64,000 bases of DNA from Bactericera cockerelli (taxonomy: Eukaryota > Arthropoda > Insecta > Hemiptera > Triozidae). Of this stretch, positions 37,702-51,689 are shown piece by piece. Below the pieces are notes generated by a model. It was not told where the DNA came from and searched no databases. It was given only the letters and a program-made list of their open reading frames with translations. Location of the stretch: contig CM044965.1 in assembly GCA_024516035.1 (NCBI GenBank), forward strand, positions 644,683 to 708,682. Direction: 5' to 3'. The position numbers were made by a program, and so were the translations under genes. The first letter of the stretch is position 1. The number at the start of each line of letters is the position of its first letter.

Positions 37702-40700
37702 CTTGTTCGTTCTCGGAGTCGCCGTCAGTACTATTGATAATCTGGAAGACCTCATTGATATCTGTCTGCAGGTCCTTGCCTTCTGATCGCTTCTGAAGTT
37801 GATGAATCTGTTCCATTTGCAAATGTTTGACTGTTCTCACATGTTGAAGCAGGGCTAGTTTGGCTTTGGATGAGAAGTCACACAAAACACAGTGGAACAT
37901 CTTGTTGGGAAATTCCGATTCGTTAGCAATTTCCCGGAGATGTCTGAAGAGTAGAGAGCTGGCTTCATGTCTTTGTGCAGCGACATGGAGTTGCAGCTTG
38001 TGAGCACTGTTCGTATAGTAGTCGCAGGCATGGCATCTTACTTGGACTCCTCCAGGAGCGGACACGTATTTCAATTTCCACTCATTGCGAATGCCACCTT
38101 CTTTCACATGATTCACGTGCTGTAATTTCTGCAAATGTTTGTCTGTCTTGCAATGCAACATGAAGTTTGCTTTCAAATTCGTCTTGTAGGTACATAGATT
38201 GCAAATGTAGTTTCCGGCCACAACGCTGAGGATTTCTTGTTCGCGAATTTTTGTTCTATCTTGAGAGATGTGATGAGAGAGTTGTTCCAGTGAGTCTGTT
38301 TGGAAAATTGAGCACACACAACACTGGAAGAGATGATCTGGGTTGGGATCAGCAGGCTCTGGAGGCGGCTCCATTGTCTCTGGGTTGAGCCCCATGTCCA
38401 TGTGAGGTGCTAGTTCAGGTGGGATATGAGGAGGTAGTTGTCCTCCAGTCATCATCTGAATCAGAAGAGCCTGATTATATGCCATGTCTGCCAAGGCAGC
38501 TTCAGCGTGTTGCGGAGGTTTATCATTTGGGATTTGTAATCCAGAGTGAAAATGCAGGAGTTGCTCTAGATTCAGTTGTTGCTGATGAGATTGTTGCATT
38601 GCACTGATAGTTTGCATGTGTTTCACATTTTGTTGTAAAACCATGATATTGTGGGTGTGTTTCTCGCTTGTCATATGAATCCTCAAATTCCGTGCTACGT
38701 TTGTTTCATAATTGCAAACATCACAACGGAAAGTTGGCTTCGGCTTTTGAGAATGAGGATTGATAGGACTTTGGTGCTGATGAGAGCTGGTGGACACAGG
38801 ACTAGACATACCAGGTTTGTGAGTGTGAGAGGGTGGGGGTGGTGTTTGATGAGTGATCTCGTTGTTGGGAACTCCACCATTTTGCAGTTCTTGCATGTTG
38901 TTCAAATGTTTATCAGATTGCATGTGTATACTGAGATTGCCTTTAGTTGTTGTGGAATAGTTGCAAACTTCACAGCGATATGGTTTATACCCACATGTGT
39001 AGGTTTCACCTCTTGCTAGTCTAGGATGAGGTTGGCCAGCTATGCAGAACATACAAGACGTTTCAGTTTCTGGGTGTTTTTCTTTCATGTGAATTTCTAA
39101 AGTTTCTTGATATTTGTAATGCCAGTTACATTTAGGGCATTTCAAAGTTTTGCAAGAATTTCTGGAGTGCATGCCTGCTAGCGGTCCTGCGGTGGACATG
39201 CGGGATGAGTTGAGAATCATCTCACACTTTGCGCACTCTACACCGCTGGGTCTTCCACCCATATGATCCGGACATACACCTATTGTAGTGCCAGTCAAGA
39301 AGTTAGGTGGGTGTTGAGGGTATTGGAGAGAGTTAGGAGTCATCATAGGACTTGAGTTGGGGCTAGCACCCGGCGATAGACTATTTCTACCGTTGTTTCC
39401 AGAGTTAGAGATGGGGCTCTTCCTTGTAAGATCCATAACACAGTTGATACTTGACATATTATTATTACTATTTCTAATACTATTACTACTTGTATAATTA
39501 ATGGAACTATTACTAGAACTACCGTTTTGGGGTAGGGAGACCGAAGTCTCAGGAACATGAAAAGTTTGAACAGTGGCGGAGTTCGATGGTGAAGAAGACT
39601 GTCGTCCGTGTATCACTAAACTCTCTGGTGTACAGGACACATCTTCACCACATTCTGAGGAACCAATACCGTCACTATCCTTAGGAACACTATGAGCACT
39701 AGGAGAAATTCGGTTTGCAGACCGATCTGTAGAAGGAGCAGCAGTTGCACCGACAGGTTCAAGAAATGAAACCAGAGGCTCTTTCTCTTTTCCAACACAC
39801 TGTATAATGGCAGACATATTTTTTAAAGCTAGAATATCTTTCTCATTGTCTTGTAAAGTAACGTTGTGATCACCCATTGCGTGTGCCACAAATGACTTTG
39901 CATAGCCAAACGACAGTTTACATATGAAGCACATGAGAATGGGTTTCACAGGAACAGAAGAACAGTCTTTTCCTTTCTTCTCTTCTTCGGATTTGTCTTG
40001 ATTCTCACCAGTCTTATTATCACGCACAGAATAAACCCTGTAACTATGCATTATAGGAACTTCAGGAACACACTTCTTGTCTTGGACCATTTTGTTGGGA
40101 AATGTCGAAGACGAAGAAGAATTATACAGTGCATTGTAAATAGAAGCATTTCTCGAGACATAGAAAGCGTTTGCAATCTGAGGAAAGACTTGGTATTGCG
40201 AAGGTAAGTTCACACCTCGTCCATCGACAATGCAACCATCTCCTATCATTCTTGGCAAGTCTGCGGCATCGTCTTCACTCATCTCACTGTCTTCAATGAT
40301 GTAAGCAGATCCGTCGGGATTGTATACAATCTTGCCATCGAACTTCTCCACATCACTTGTCCCCCAGGAATCTTCGGTTCTGGAAGTCGGCTTCTCTTCT
40401 TTCTCATTGTCCAGCACAGTCGTGGATTCATGGTGGAGGGGTGACTGGTCGTGAAGGAACTTGCTCCCTGAAGGTGGCGATGAAACGCGTCTCTCTTCTT
40501 CTTCTCTACCAGCAATAAGTCCTGCTGGAGGAGAAGCAGATGTTTCCTCTTCCGGACTCATACTGTCTTCGTCGTCTTCTCTTTTCCTCTTGCGCTTCTT
40601 TCTGTTGTGAGGTGGGGTGGGAGGACTGGATGGGTCGTCTATAACGAGAGACGATGGCATCTTGATGTGACCGCGTCAACCATCACACTCTCTGGACATA

Positions 40701-40718
40701 CCTTCCGTCCGCTCCTCA
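37702..40718 (-). CDS. zfh2: zfh2 (ZFHX3/4 ortholog), first coding exon, residues 1-986
   Basis: This exon begins after a TTTGTGTTTCAG acceptor, has 58 nt of 5' UTR (40718-40661), starts at ATG 40660 and ends at an AACAAG|GTAAGA donor. The start is supported by an in-frame TGA six codons upstream and by A at -3. It encodes residues 1-986 plus one base of codon 987. In order there are: a basic run (about 20-27); the GKIVYNPDGSAYIIE block (109-123), which I recall as family-conserved; and zinc fingers near 244-265, 508-529, 563-585, 646-668, 780-797, 820-842, 876-898 and 924-945. Several have the C-x2-C...H-x5-H spacing of U1-like fingers. A further CxxC pair lies at 476-479. The 300-460 stretch is Ser/Asn-rich and low in complexity. 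The product should be a nuclear, DNA-binding developmental transcription factor, as in fly Zfh2 and vertebrate ZFHX3. Family assignment rests on remembered homology. Confidence 0.95.
40661..40718 (-). promoter_or_regulatory. zfh2: zfh2 5' UTR segment with two upstream ORFs
   Basis: Two ATGs precede the main start. The first (40699-40676) opens a 7-codon ORF that ends before the main ATG. The second (ATG at 40683, with G at -3 and G at +4, a strong context) opens a 14-codon ORF in another frame that runs past the main start and stops at 40639. The segment follows a good acceptor, so at least one untranslated exon should lie upstream (>40.7 kb). A GAAG|GTATGT string at 40708-40699 also resembles a donor, so a tiny exon with alternative splicing cannot be excluded. 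By general knowledge, an overlapping uORF would lower translation of the main frame. Confidence 0.7.
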
Positions 40719-41662
40719 CTGAAACACAAAGCAAACCAAGAGACATGTCATTAGTCTGACTGTCAAACAAAAACTACTTCAACCTGAACAGATACCCAGC
40801 TGAGTTCGTGGAAGCATAATTAAACATCAAATTATCTTGTCTTAGTTTAAAGTAGCAAATTATTGTATGTCAAAGAATAAACACAGAAACGTAATTACGT
40901 GCTCACGTTACAACTCGTAAGACAATACAATTAATTTAACACCGAGGAAGATTTCTAGAACGTAACTAATATTTTCATCGTTTAGGACAATTTTTATAAA
41001 TCCAGAGAGTAGTTTCTTTAATTTCTATGGATTTTTTAACTGATCCTAATCATAACTTAAAGTTCAATTTTATTATACTTAGAATTTAAGTAAGGTATTT
41101 ACCAGGTTCAACATAGCAAAAGAATTGGAAATCGTGATACCTATACAATTGCATTACAATCTTGGAAATAGTTTCAGTGAAATTAGCAACAATTTGTCAG
41201 ATGTGCCACCGTGTCTCATTGAACTTTTAAATTATTCAATCTCTAATCCCGTTGACTTTACGAACATCTGGTCTTAAGTTCAACTCGTATGTTGAGGCCA
41301 AAGTGTCTTATTCTTCTTTTCTTCTCTCACTCAAACCAATCGAAGGATCTTTTCTACAATTAATTCAACACGAAACACCTGTTTCCGTAATTCTCTTTCT
41401 ACTCTGTGTAATGATTGTTTTTTTCTCACTCTCTGCAGAAGATAATTAATTATCTCCATTATAGGATTCAAGAGTTCAACCAGTGTTGTTTAACTATTGG
41501 CTTTTTTCTCACTTAACAAGAGTTATATAAGAGCAGGATTTCTGCTATGAGTCTCTTCAATGAAGTTAATTTGCAGTGGATAGGAGGCTGACCACTGCCT
41601 GGCCAAGCGAACTTTGGTTTCATCTTAAACCACATAGTGTAAAGTTTATAATAAAAAGAAAC

Positions 41663-41736
41663 TAACTTCAGTAGCTCGATTCATAATGCGGCGGACTCGT
41701 AACCTGGAGGTCAGTGGTTCGAGTCCCCTATATGAC
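41663..41736 (+). repeat. tRNA-like sequence
   Basis: TAGCTCGATTCATAATGC resembles a D-arm, and GGTTCGAGTCC is a good B-box. CTCGTAACC lies between them at the anticodon position. The stems pair poorly and the acceptor ends do not match, so a SINE head or tRNA pseudogene is more likely than a working tRNA. Confidence 0.45.
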
Positions 41737-42682
41737 AAAAAGTAAGTAGGGCGACATTGAGAAAATGAGACATCACCATCATTGTGATTAAACACCTTCA
41801 ATTTATCATAAATTTAAACTTTTTTTGTTTAAGAGATATGTTGCTCAAGAAGTAATGTATCAGTGAGTAACGACTTTAAAAATTTAAAGATAACCTTATC
41901 TAACACGATATTTTATACATTTATAGCATTTCTTTAAAATTCACCCTCTCGGCGGATTTCGAGCCTGATCAAGTTAAGGCATTAAGATGACTAAGAAGAA
42001 ACGGAAGAGCTTTTAGGAAAATGTATTTTTAATTCCTAATTTATTTCAAAATAATGATAATGTAAAAAAGAAGGGTAGTTAGCTGAACTTTTTTTTTTCA
42101 TTAAAAAAAGAATGATCTAAAAAAGGGGGAGGATTTTTTGAAAATGAAAAAAAAAAGGGATGCGCGTGCTATAAAAAAGGGACTGAAATACCAAGAAGTA
42201 AAACAAATAAGAGCGAGGGTAGGTGTTCTGCAATTTTTTTTTGAAGAAATAAAAATGGCCGACACCCAATCAAAGAGAAATACATTTTTAATTTGGTTTC
42301 TCAGTTTTTCTTCTATTCAGTTCCTTCTTTCTTTCGATATCTGCCTTTTCCTTGTCCATTTCATTTAAAAAAATAATCTGACATTCTGTTTATACTGATT
42401 TGACGTTAATTTTTTTTGCCCAAAATATTGATTTTTTTCCTCCACACGCTGTGATTATATTATACGAATTAATATAATAATTATCATTCCTCCACCAAAA
42501 TAAAATGTCTATATATTTTTACTAAATTTCTTATAAATCCTAAAACAGCTAACATTATAATATCTGGTCAAATTTGGTGTTTTAGATTTTTGGTCAATCT
42601 TAGAATGTCCAATATTCATGATTACACAAGAAAACAACAGAACTCTAGACAGATATGACGTAAATGTCTAAAAAATAGACCC

Positions 42683-42842
42683 TCAACCAATGGCAGATAG
42701 CTTTTCAATGGCTTCGACCATGTAGTCTTTCAGACGAAGATCAAGCAATAATGAATCTATCAACTCATTCAGCCAACCGTCACCGGCATACCTCGTTATC
42801 CGTCCAAAGCTACAGACGTTCCAAGCATTAGGCTCCTTCAAC
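42683..42842 (-). other. Unidentified open fragment beside the hAT-like insertion
   Basis: On the minus strand an open frame reads through the insertion site and ends with a stop near 42683. It has a coding-like look (for example GWLNELIDSLLLDLRLKDYM), but I do not recognise the family. Removing the hAT-like element and one copy of its target duplication keeps the frame open for about 14 more codons to the right (toward 44120), before a TGA. It may be the remnant of a gene or retroelement broken by the insertion, or chance. Confidence 0.2.
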
Positions 42843-44075
42843 CAGTGCCGGATTACCCATATGGCGGATTTGGCAGATGCCAAGGGCCCCGCGCTTTAGG
42901 GGGCCCCGCGCTTGAGCAGCTTACACTAGATATTATGAGATTTTTAAAAAGCTTGCACTAGGTATTATGAGTTTTTTAAAAGCTTACGTTAGGTATTTTT
43001 GGATAATGAGTAAGAAGAAGTATAGAAATAAAAGGGGAAAAAACACATACTCACTGCAAAGTACATAAATTTAAAGAAGAGCCCAGGGCCCCCTATTACT
43101 ATCTATTCCTCGAATCAACAATAATCAAACACATGGACACTAGCGGATTACCTACCCCAATGGCGGATTCGGTAGATGCCAAGTTCCCCGCGTTTCGGTC
43201 AGCTTACACAAATTATAAGTGTTTTTGAATAACCTTTAAGTCGGGTTTTCTGGATTTTAATATTAAATAAAATCACAGCCAGTTGAGCAAAATATTAAAA
43301 GAAAAACCACGGGGCCCACCTTAAAATCGACCACATATATGAAAATAGGTAGATCTCTATAGCTTTTACCTGCGACTCTTTATATAATATATAAATATAA
43401 TATAATTACTCGTATTTGAAAAGAATAATATTGACAAAGGACTTAATTAATGCCTTAGGTAATCTCTGCCATCAAATTATCGACATCTAAACCAATAATC
43501 TTCATTATAGTCGCCTGCGACGCGACGCTTTTAATGTTTTTTTTTTTTTCAAGATATCTTTTTGTATGTATTTTCCGTGTACTTTACCCCATATCTTTTC
43601 AAAAATTTCGCCTGCGGCGCCGTCAAATTTACTTATATATTGATGTTTTGGATTGTTTTTCAAGACGTGAAATTCTAGTACCATTAAAAGAAAAAAATGT
43701 TTGGGCATTTTCGAAGTGCCTTTTGATGATTTGGAATTATTTTGGCCAGTGACCTTTTTAAAAAATAGCATTCAATATTATCATTAAAATCTCCATAGTA
43801 ATCGGTGATCTTCTTTCTACACATCTTTTCTTAGGACACCTTTCTTCACATATTCTTTTCATTATATATATTTAGATATTTCTACTATTATTCGGAAAAA
43901 ATGTTGCCTTCGGTGTTATAATTGTCGTTTTGCATACTATTATGGATTGGTACCCAGGACACTTGGCTTCGATTTCAAGGTTCTAAAAATAGTATTTTAG
44001 AAAAAACTCAGTACAATTTTGGGGCCCCGCGCCTTGAAAATGCCAAGGGCCCCGCGCAGCCTTAATCCGGCACTG
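42843..44075. mobile_element. 1233-bp non-autonomous hAT-like element with 8-bp target duplication
   Basis: The ends are CAGTGCCGGATTA at the left and its reverse complement TAATCCGGCACTG at the right. They are flanked by CCTTCAAC at 42835-42842 and 44076-44083. CAG-type termini and an 8-bp duplication are diagnostic of the hAT superfamily. GC-rich subterminal blocks repeat GGGGCCCCGCGC and GCCAAGGGCCCCGCG. A second copy of the left-end sequence (GCGGATTACC...GCCAAGTTCCCCGCG, about 43144-43195) lies inside, so the element may contain a duplicated or nested end. The interior has no transposase. Confidence 0.9.
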
Positions 44076-45922
44076 CCTTCAACAAAATGAATATCATAAA
44101 CAAGAAAGCGCCCGAATCTCTTCAAGATTTTCCGTCACCCTCGATATCTTCACCCCCTCCCCCGGGTGATTCATCCCCGCTATCTTTTTTTTTTTAAGAA
44201 AATTTTAAACTTTTTTTCTGTTCACCCCTCGACTATTTTTTAGAAGGAAAACTCATAAAAAATAATGCTCAGGGTGGAAAATCCTGTGGGGTGAAGGTAT
44301 ACAAGGTGGACTAAGAGTAGGAATAATTGTACAAAATGTTTTACCTATGCTCTCTTAATGGCCCAATTACACTTGGGCCTGAACTGGATTTAAATCTATT
44401 TTTTACTTTTGGTGTCCGAAAATTCAGATTCTAAAAAAATTGATTTTAAAGTTACTGTTTTATTCAGCTAAGATGGATGAATATCGATTATTTTATTTAT
44501 TTAAATTTATAAAATTAATACTTTTAATAACTTCCGACGAGGATATCTAGTTTTCTATTAAGACGAGAATTTCGGATATTATATTAGTTTTTCATGTCAC
44601 CATTAAAAATAATAATATTTGTTCCGAGTTTAGAATCGTATCACAAAAAAATATATAAAGATAATTAAATAGCTTATATTTAAAAGAAAATTCAGAAATT
44701 CTACAAGTAAAAAGCTTTAAAAAATTCCAATTTTAATTTTAAAAAAAAGTTCTGAAGTCACCCTGTCTAAAGCACCAGGGTAACACTGACTTGAAAAAAA
44801 TTAGTAATTATTTTTTTCTGCTTAAACTTTTTTATCAAGAAATTTTCCCCTTTTTATTATTATTTCCTTTCCATTTTCTTATTGCTCTCTCTCTCTCTCT
44901 CTTTCTTCCCCACTCACTCACTACATATCTCTCTCTTTTCTATTTATTTTTCATATTTTTTATCTCAGCTATATAGAAAAATTCATATTGAAAATTCCCC
45001 TACAAAAATAATCAGCATCAGGGGTAAGATTGGTAGCCGTGAGCATTAATTTTTGTTTTCAATACGAGAAGGGTATAGATAGGTATACTTACTTGTTAAA
45101 AGAAGTACAAAACGGCAATGTATTTAAAATAAATAAAAAGAAATCGATGAACGGTAATTCAATAAACAAAACTACAGTTATAATTTTTTTCTTCTCGAAC
45201 CAGACGGCGTAACTTAAACAACAAACACTTTTACTTTAGCCAAAATACATTCCGAATCTAATTCATGTACCGAAATGATTCGTTGTGATTTCCAAGAAAC
45301 AATAAGGTGACAATTAACTTCGCTTCTTTATCTTAAAATTCCAATGCGTGTACTGATTAAAGAATTAACACAAATACAATAATTTTACAAAAACATAACG
45401 CTATGGACACATTAGGAAGGAAATGAGCAGCGTCAGTACCCTCGCCAAGGCAGTAATCACAGTACGAGATGTGACCACCGCCTATCCGCAAACATTTGGA
45501 CACAAACACAGACGTGGAATCAGTCGAACAAAGAGAGCTTAGACATTTGAAAAACAATAAACAAAACTCATCAAGAGAATTCGAAGCTTTTTTAAAAACC
45601 CATATCTAGAATAAACAAGCTTCTAGATTAATTAATAAATCAACACACGTTGTCTAAGCAGGAGCGAAACTAGTGTGGACCTTATGGTCAAAAGGTCTGG
45701 AGTAAAGATACTTGTGAAGAGACAAGTGAGTTAGATTCACAACTGAATCAAAATATCCTACAAATATTTTAACTAGGTATACATAGAAATTACATATTTA
45801 ATAAAGGAAAAAAAAACTCTCATTTCACGATCTTGTTGATCAAATTGGAGAAAAGTTGAAAAAAAGACAAACATTCTTGAAAAAATTCATTAAGGCATTA
45901 AAAATATACAAATTTGACGTTC

Positions 45923-45982
45923 GTAGTAGTAAAAGTTGTCTGAGGTATGAATGTAGTAGTAAAAGTTGTCTGAGGTATGAGT
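45923..45982 (+). repeat. 30-bp direct tandem duplication
   Basis: Two adjacent copies of a 30-bp unit starting GTAGTAGTAAAAGTTGTCTG differ only near the end (AAT against AGT). It is a simple recent duplication. Confidence 0.95.
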
Positions 45983-48900
45983 GGCATTTTGAATCAAACA
46001 TCTAAAATCCTATGAGCGAAGAGAACATAGATCTATCCCTGATAGAGATTGACTTACACACTTATCAATGCCGCACGTAGACACCACACAAGTGTCAAAA
46101 GTCTTATCAGAGTCCCTGTGAATGACCCTATGACACTCTGAGGTGATAGATTCCTTTAATTAAAATTCGGAAGTTTATCATTCGAACTTAACGAAAAAAG
46201 GATATTCAAACCATTTACATTAAGGTACGTGTTCCTCGCAAAAAACAGACCAATTAATTTAAAAACAGAATAAATTAGTAAGTCACAGTAAAAATAAATG
46301 CCATTTTTTTTTTGATGTCATCTGACAAAAACAGATGGAAACACGCTGTATAAATAAACAGAAGGTATACTCTGCGAACATGCATAAGTATAAATTGAGA
46401 ATCTGTCACAGCAACCGCACAAAATCAACAACAAGAACATGAACACTCGCTTAATAACTTGTGAGCTGTGAAACCTCGGAGATGGTAATTTCATTTCTAA
46501 TTTTGGCAGTGCAAAACACAACGAACCCGTAGCAGGAATATGAATCATGAAGAAACGTGCACACCAAGATGGCTAAACAAAAAGCTCTTGTTGAATACAT
46601 TAGAAACATTTCTCCTCATTGTTGCAGCAAACCGTGGCCAACACATTGGAAACATTACACTCATTGAAAACAATGCAATATTATTTGATAGGTCCCAAGA
46701 TAACAGAGGAACAAGAGTATGGTCGTGGAGATAAGTGTGAAACAGTTTGTACCTGAGCTCTGTACAGCACAACTTGCTGCTCAAATACTGAAGGCTAGGA
46801 AAGCCAAGGAAAGCACTGAATGGTAATAGTTTTAGGACAAAACCGAACGTTAAGAATGATTGAGAACCACATTAATTCAGATTATTTCTTGAGTTTTCAT
46901 CAAATTCGAAACGAATAATATATTGTTTGTGGTAAATCTAGAAGATGTTCATAAGAAATTAAAAACAAGTAATTGAGAAAACTTGAGGATAGAAGCTGTA
47001 GGCAGTTTCATCAAGACTAAAATGTGAGAATGAACTATCGAGCACAATTAAGTCAAACAAAAATAAAACCAAAAACAATCAATCAAAAGAATTCTTCGAG
47101 AACGTAAGGAATTAATAATAATTATTGGTATATTGTTAGGAACCATATGATGGGAACATATTGCTCGAGAGTGTCAGTCAGTTATCCCATAGTCTCAATA
47201 CTGCCGATAATTTAACCAATAAATTACAGATCAATAATTATATACCAATCCTATCCCAAGGATTATCTTAGCCAAGTCATGCGAAGGATAGAAGTCGCCT
47301 TTCGGCATAATTTACTTGAAGTACTCCACATCTTGAGTGTCTGTGGATTGGTACACTTTGTGGTTCCTCAACATCTTTTGTGTTTTGGCTCCAGACAAAC
47401 AGCTTTTTAATTGAGGCCCTCTCTTTCTCGTGCGTTCTTTCTTTCTACCACAAATTCAAACCCCGGGGCGGATGAAAGGCTTTCAATTCTTTTGTGAGAG
47501 CGAAATTTGAAGTCTTGTTAAGTGATAATTATGGAACTGTATGCGGAGCAACATTGTTGCATGCAATCCGAAAGTAACCTAATGCTTGTGTTTCTGGCAT
47601 ACATATGATAATGGCATGTTAGGTGGCCATCAGGTTTGTAAATCATTCTTAAAATATAAAACCATTTGGTAATTTCCTAAGTCCTCATATTTATCAGTTG
47701 ATCTTGGAACTTGAATTTACATTTGAGAATTTTTATATATTCACTAATTAAAGAGATATTTATATGCCTCTTAAAAATTCATTTTTATATTAAAAAATTA
47801 GAGCTTGGCTACTTTTTTCACAAAATTAATAATTTGAGCAGAAAATGAGTTCGGTCATTACTAGGCACCTCAAACAACAGAATGGTGAAAAATAGGGCTC
47901 CGCACGTCCTACATCAAAAAGTAATTAAGGCATCATTCAGAAAAGAAATAAACCTTTAGAAAAAATTACTACGTTTCCTTAATTACAACAAAAAAGTCAG
48001 GAAATTATCCCAAGAAAATGAAATTTTAATAATACACCTAGCTTTTTTACCCCATAGAATAACGACTGTCAGGTTTTTTTTCTTCTCATTTTCTCAAAAA
48101 TAAAATAAAGGGAAAAAATAAACAAACAAGAGAAACCGTTGCACCCTATTCAAACAGAAACAGAACAATGTCTAATAACCTCTTGCATGATCTAGGTTCC
48201 CTACCAAGTGCATATTCTGCAAACTGGGGAACTCCCTGTTTACAATTTCCGAGGATCGCAATGTGAAGATTGATTATTTTAAAATGCTGAAAATGCAAGT
48301 TAAACCAAAGAACTTGCTTCACATTGGATGAGGCTGGTCTAGACTGTCAAATTATTTAATCTTTTAGCTTTGGATAAGAGTTTCATTTCATCTACATTTC
48401 TCAAAAATCCACCAATGATGTGTTCTGATCAGGTAGCAAATTATCTACTAAAAATTAGAAAAAACTTTGGTTACAATGAGAACTCGATGTCTGATGGTAG
48501 GTTCTGATCAGTAGATACTTGCTGAAATTACATATCTACGACCGATTGGGAAAAACTACAGAGACTCTACAAAGTTCCGAGTTTGGTGGAATTGGGAGCG
48601 CGATGGACCGGCAGACGAGATGAAAGAGATAGGAGAGACCTGATAAATTAGGCGAGCGAAGATATGACAAGGCTCAGTGAGGAACAGGAATCCCAACCAT
48701 GACACAAAATAGTTTTAATTTCTCGTACAGGGTGGATGGTGGGTGAGGTGTGAATCTTTCGTTTTTTGTTATTTCTGAAATTTTGAAGCCATTACATTCC
48801 CAACAGATGCGGTCAAATTTATCGCCTGGGGTTTTAACCCAATATGTACGGGGTATCTTTACTAAAATGTCTATCTTTTTGAGAAAAATTGAAAACCAGA

Positions 48901-51689
48901 AGTCTGCATAGTTCGTTTTCTTCTATTTTTTTAGCTTTCCCGTTCAAAAGGATAAAATAATTTGCTGTAGTAACCATAGTCTTATCATTATCACCAATAT
49001 GCTGATATTGCTGATCTTAGAAGAACCCATCCGTTCCAGCAGGTTTTTATGCGAAGCAATGCCAAGTGTTTAAAGAGAGGGTTGAAAGTGAGGATTAAAA
49101 GTAACCTAATTTGTACAAATAACACTGAGGTGATAAGTAAAACATCTTTCCACCCTGTATACGAAGCGTAGTAATATTTATTATCAAATCATACACTGAA
49201 GCAAGAATTTTTTTTAGTCAATGTTTTTTAGCAACATCTATAACAACAACTGGAGGAACTTGTTTTTGGTGCGGCAATTAAAAGTTTATACAAAGCAAAA
49301 CTTCTAAATTTATAGAACGAAAAAAAAAACCTCAATATTATCTTCCCGATCCAAACTGTGATTATTATTCTGACAATCCAAATTCGCAAAGACACAAAAA
49401 CGACTCTTAATGAAAGGTATTTAATTTAAGAGCTCCAAGACAATGGCTGCGAATGTCACACAATTTCTCAACGTCCGAACTTTGACAAGTACGATAAATA
49501 TTTGGACGAGAATAAATCAAAGGATGTCAAAGTGTTTGGGATGAGGACTCGCAGACAGAGCGGGAGCGGGGATGACCTGAGCAGAAGATGTTGTTCTTCC
49601 TGAACTGAACCAAGTGTCCACTCTGAGACTAAAGTCAACCAAGGGGTTTACGGCTAAATCATACAATGGATGAATATATTGAATATGTATAAGGGATATT
49701 GGTCATCTTAGAAGTTTGAGAACGACAGAACCAGACCTTCCATAGATATTTCTTCTGCTTAAATATAGATATGTGAGTAAGACCTAAAATAATATGTGAG
49801 GATCTGAGATATTTTTTTTCCGATCGCAGAGAGTTATTTAAGAGCTTAAGATAATTAAAGTTGCAATAATCGGAGATTACAAAGTCATTGGAGCAACTCA
49901 GGGCGCCAAATATTGAAGCCGGACTTGGTGAATATCCTCATTGTGAAATGTAATTGCCTCATTGGGTTTGAACAAAATTTGGACCTCACAATTATCCTCG
50001 TAGCCATAATAACACCTCCCCTCCTTGCTATTCTAGTCCTCACGGCTCCTTGGAACCGAAAATTACTAATTACATTTCTTCTCCATCCTTCTCGTCTCAT
50101 TCACTAAGTCTTCTTTGTAACCAAAAAGTATAATTACTGATGTTTACTTTACGAAGGAAATTAAACAAATAATAACAGAGGAGGAAACACAGAGAAAATG
50201 TGCCGCCTAATTATTTTCTCACTTTGGAAAGAAATATTTTTTATTTAAATTTCCAGACACAAACTAACATTCATAGAAGGTATTAGAACTAATCATAGGA
50301 AATGCCTTGATGAGACCATTCGAGTATTTCTTGGGTTTTTGATGGGACCAGTATCTTTTGTGTTCTTTCCCTAGATAATTGTTTATTTAATGATATTAAT
50401 TATGGTTTTTGTGTGATCGGCTAGTTCGGTCTAAGAGAGATCACAGTATTGATGAGAAAAGGTGTCTCTATGTTTCTCAACACTACTAGCTCAGAACCCG
50501 GCCTTACCTACGGAACATATTATCTTTCTTCGATTTTATATAATTAAAAAAAAAATTAGTCATACATTTGAAACTGCATTAGAACTATTAGAAGGAGCTA
50601 TTGAATAACAGCAATGTGCTGGAAATTCTTTAATTATGATCATTGATAGTATTGTTTCCCTATCTAGCTCTATGAGTAGAACATTACGGTCAGTTTTACT
50701 ACTGTCATCAACAGAACTGGTGTCACAACATATTACGACATAAGTCAGTACAAGTATCTGATAATATGACAGCATTAAGAACTAATAGAACATTATGACA
50801 GAGGAATTTTTTTCTTTCCATTTTTTATAAACTGGCTATGTTTCTCAGGAGTAAAAAATCTTCAAGTTATTCGCGAACACTACACATCAAGCTATTTGCG
50901 AACTACACTCTCTAGACACAAGAAAAAAACGCCTTATGATATCTTAATAGATGTTAGTGTAAACATTGCCCTTTACATCAACACAAGCTTGCCGAAAAAG
51001 AGAAACTTGATGTTGTGGGCTGAGTTGACATTAAAATAAATGGACTGTGTGATCTGTGACCGAAACAAAGAAAATTGACAAAATACTCAAAAATCGATCT
51101 TGTCACTGTTGCAATTGTACAGTTACAATTCGGTTCGAAATAAATCTTCATCAGACTTCCATGGATGAAACTACAAATATTCATAACCTCGGCCTAAGAA
51201 ACTCAATTGTACAAACAGTGGACTTGGTAAATGACCACACTGTCTGTCACATCATGCAAATTTCAAGACGAGTCCCGGAAACTAAGTCCTCACAGAAGTT
51301 AAAGGGCAGAAGAAAAAAAACCTCTTGTATGAATTGGACTCAGAGCTTCCTCTGGGTAGACTCAGGACCAAACCAGAACGCGATAACCAGTTCTGTGTTT
51401 CCAACAGATGTTTAGAGATAAGTCTTCGGGATTTTTTCAGTGGTATCTTCGCGAGACCATCTATTCGATCTAGATCCGAATCTGAGCAGGAGTCCGGTTG
51501 GATCTCCAATACAGAAGGTCCCCAGTCTGGCCTGGTGCTTTCGGGGAATATACTACGAATGTAAATTATTTAGAAAAGGTTAAATAAGTATTGAACTCCG
51601 AGTAACACTGAGCTTGTGGGTTTAAATTCTTGGAAAGAACATTTTCTGGACATCGCTTTTGAAGGAAATTTTAAAAAAATTAATTTTTA

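Noticed and set aside
51056..51415. 119-codon plus-strand open frame with a Cys cluster
   Set aside because: The Cys residues do not have zinc-finger spacing, and nothing resembles a family.
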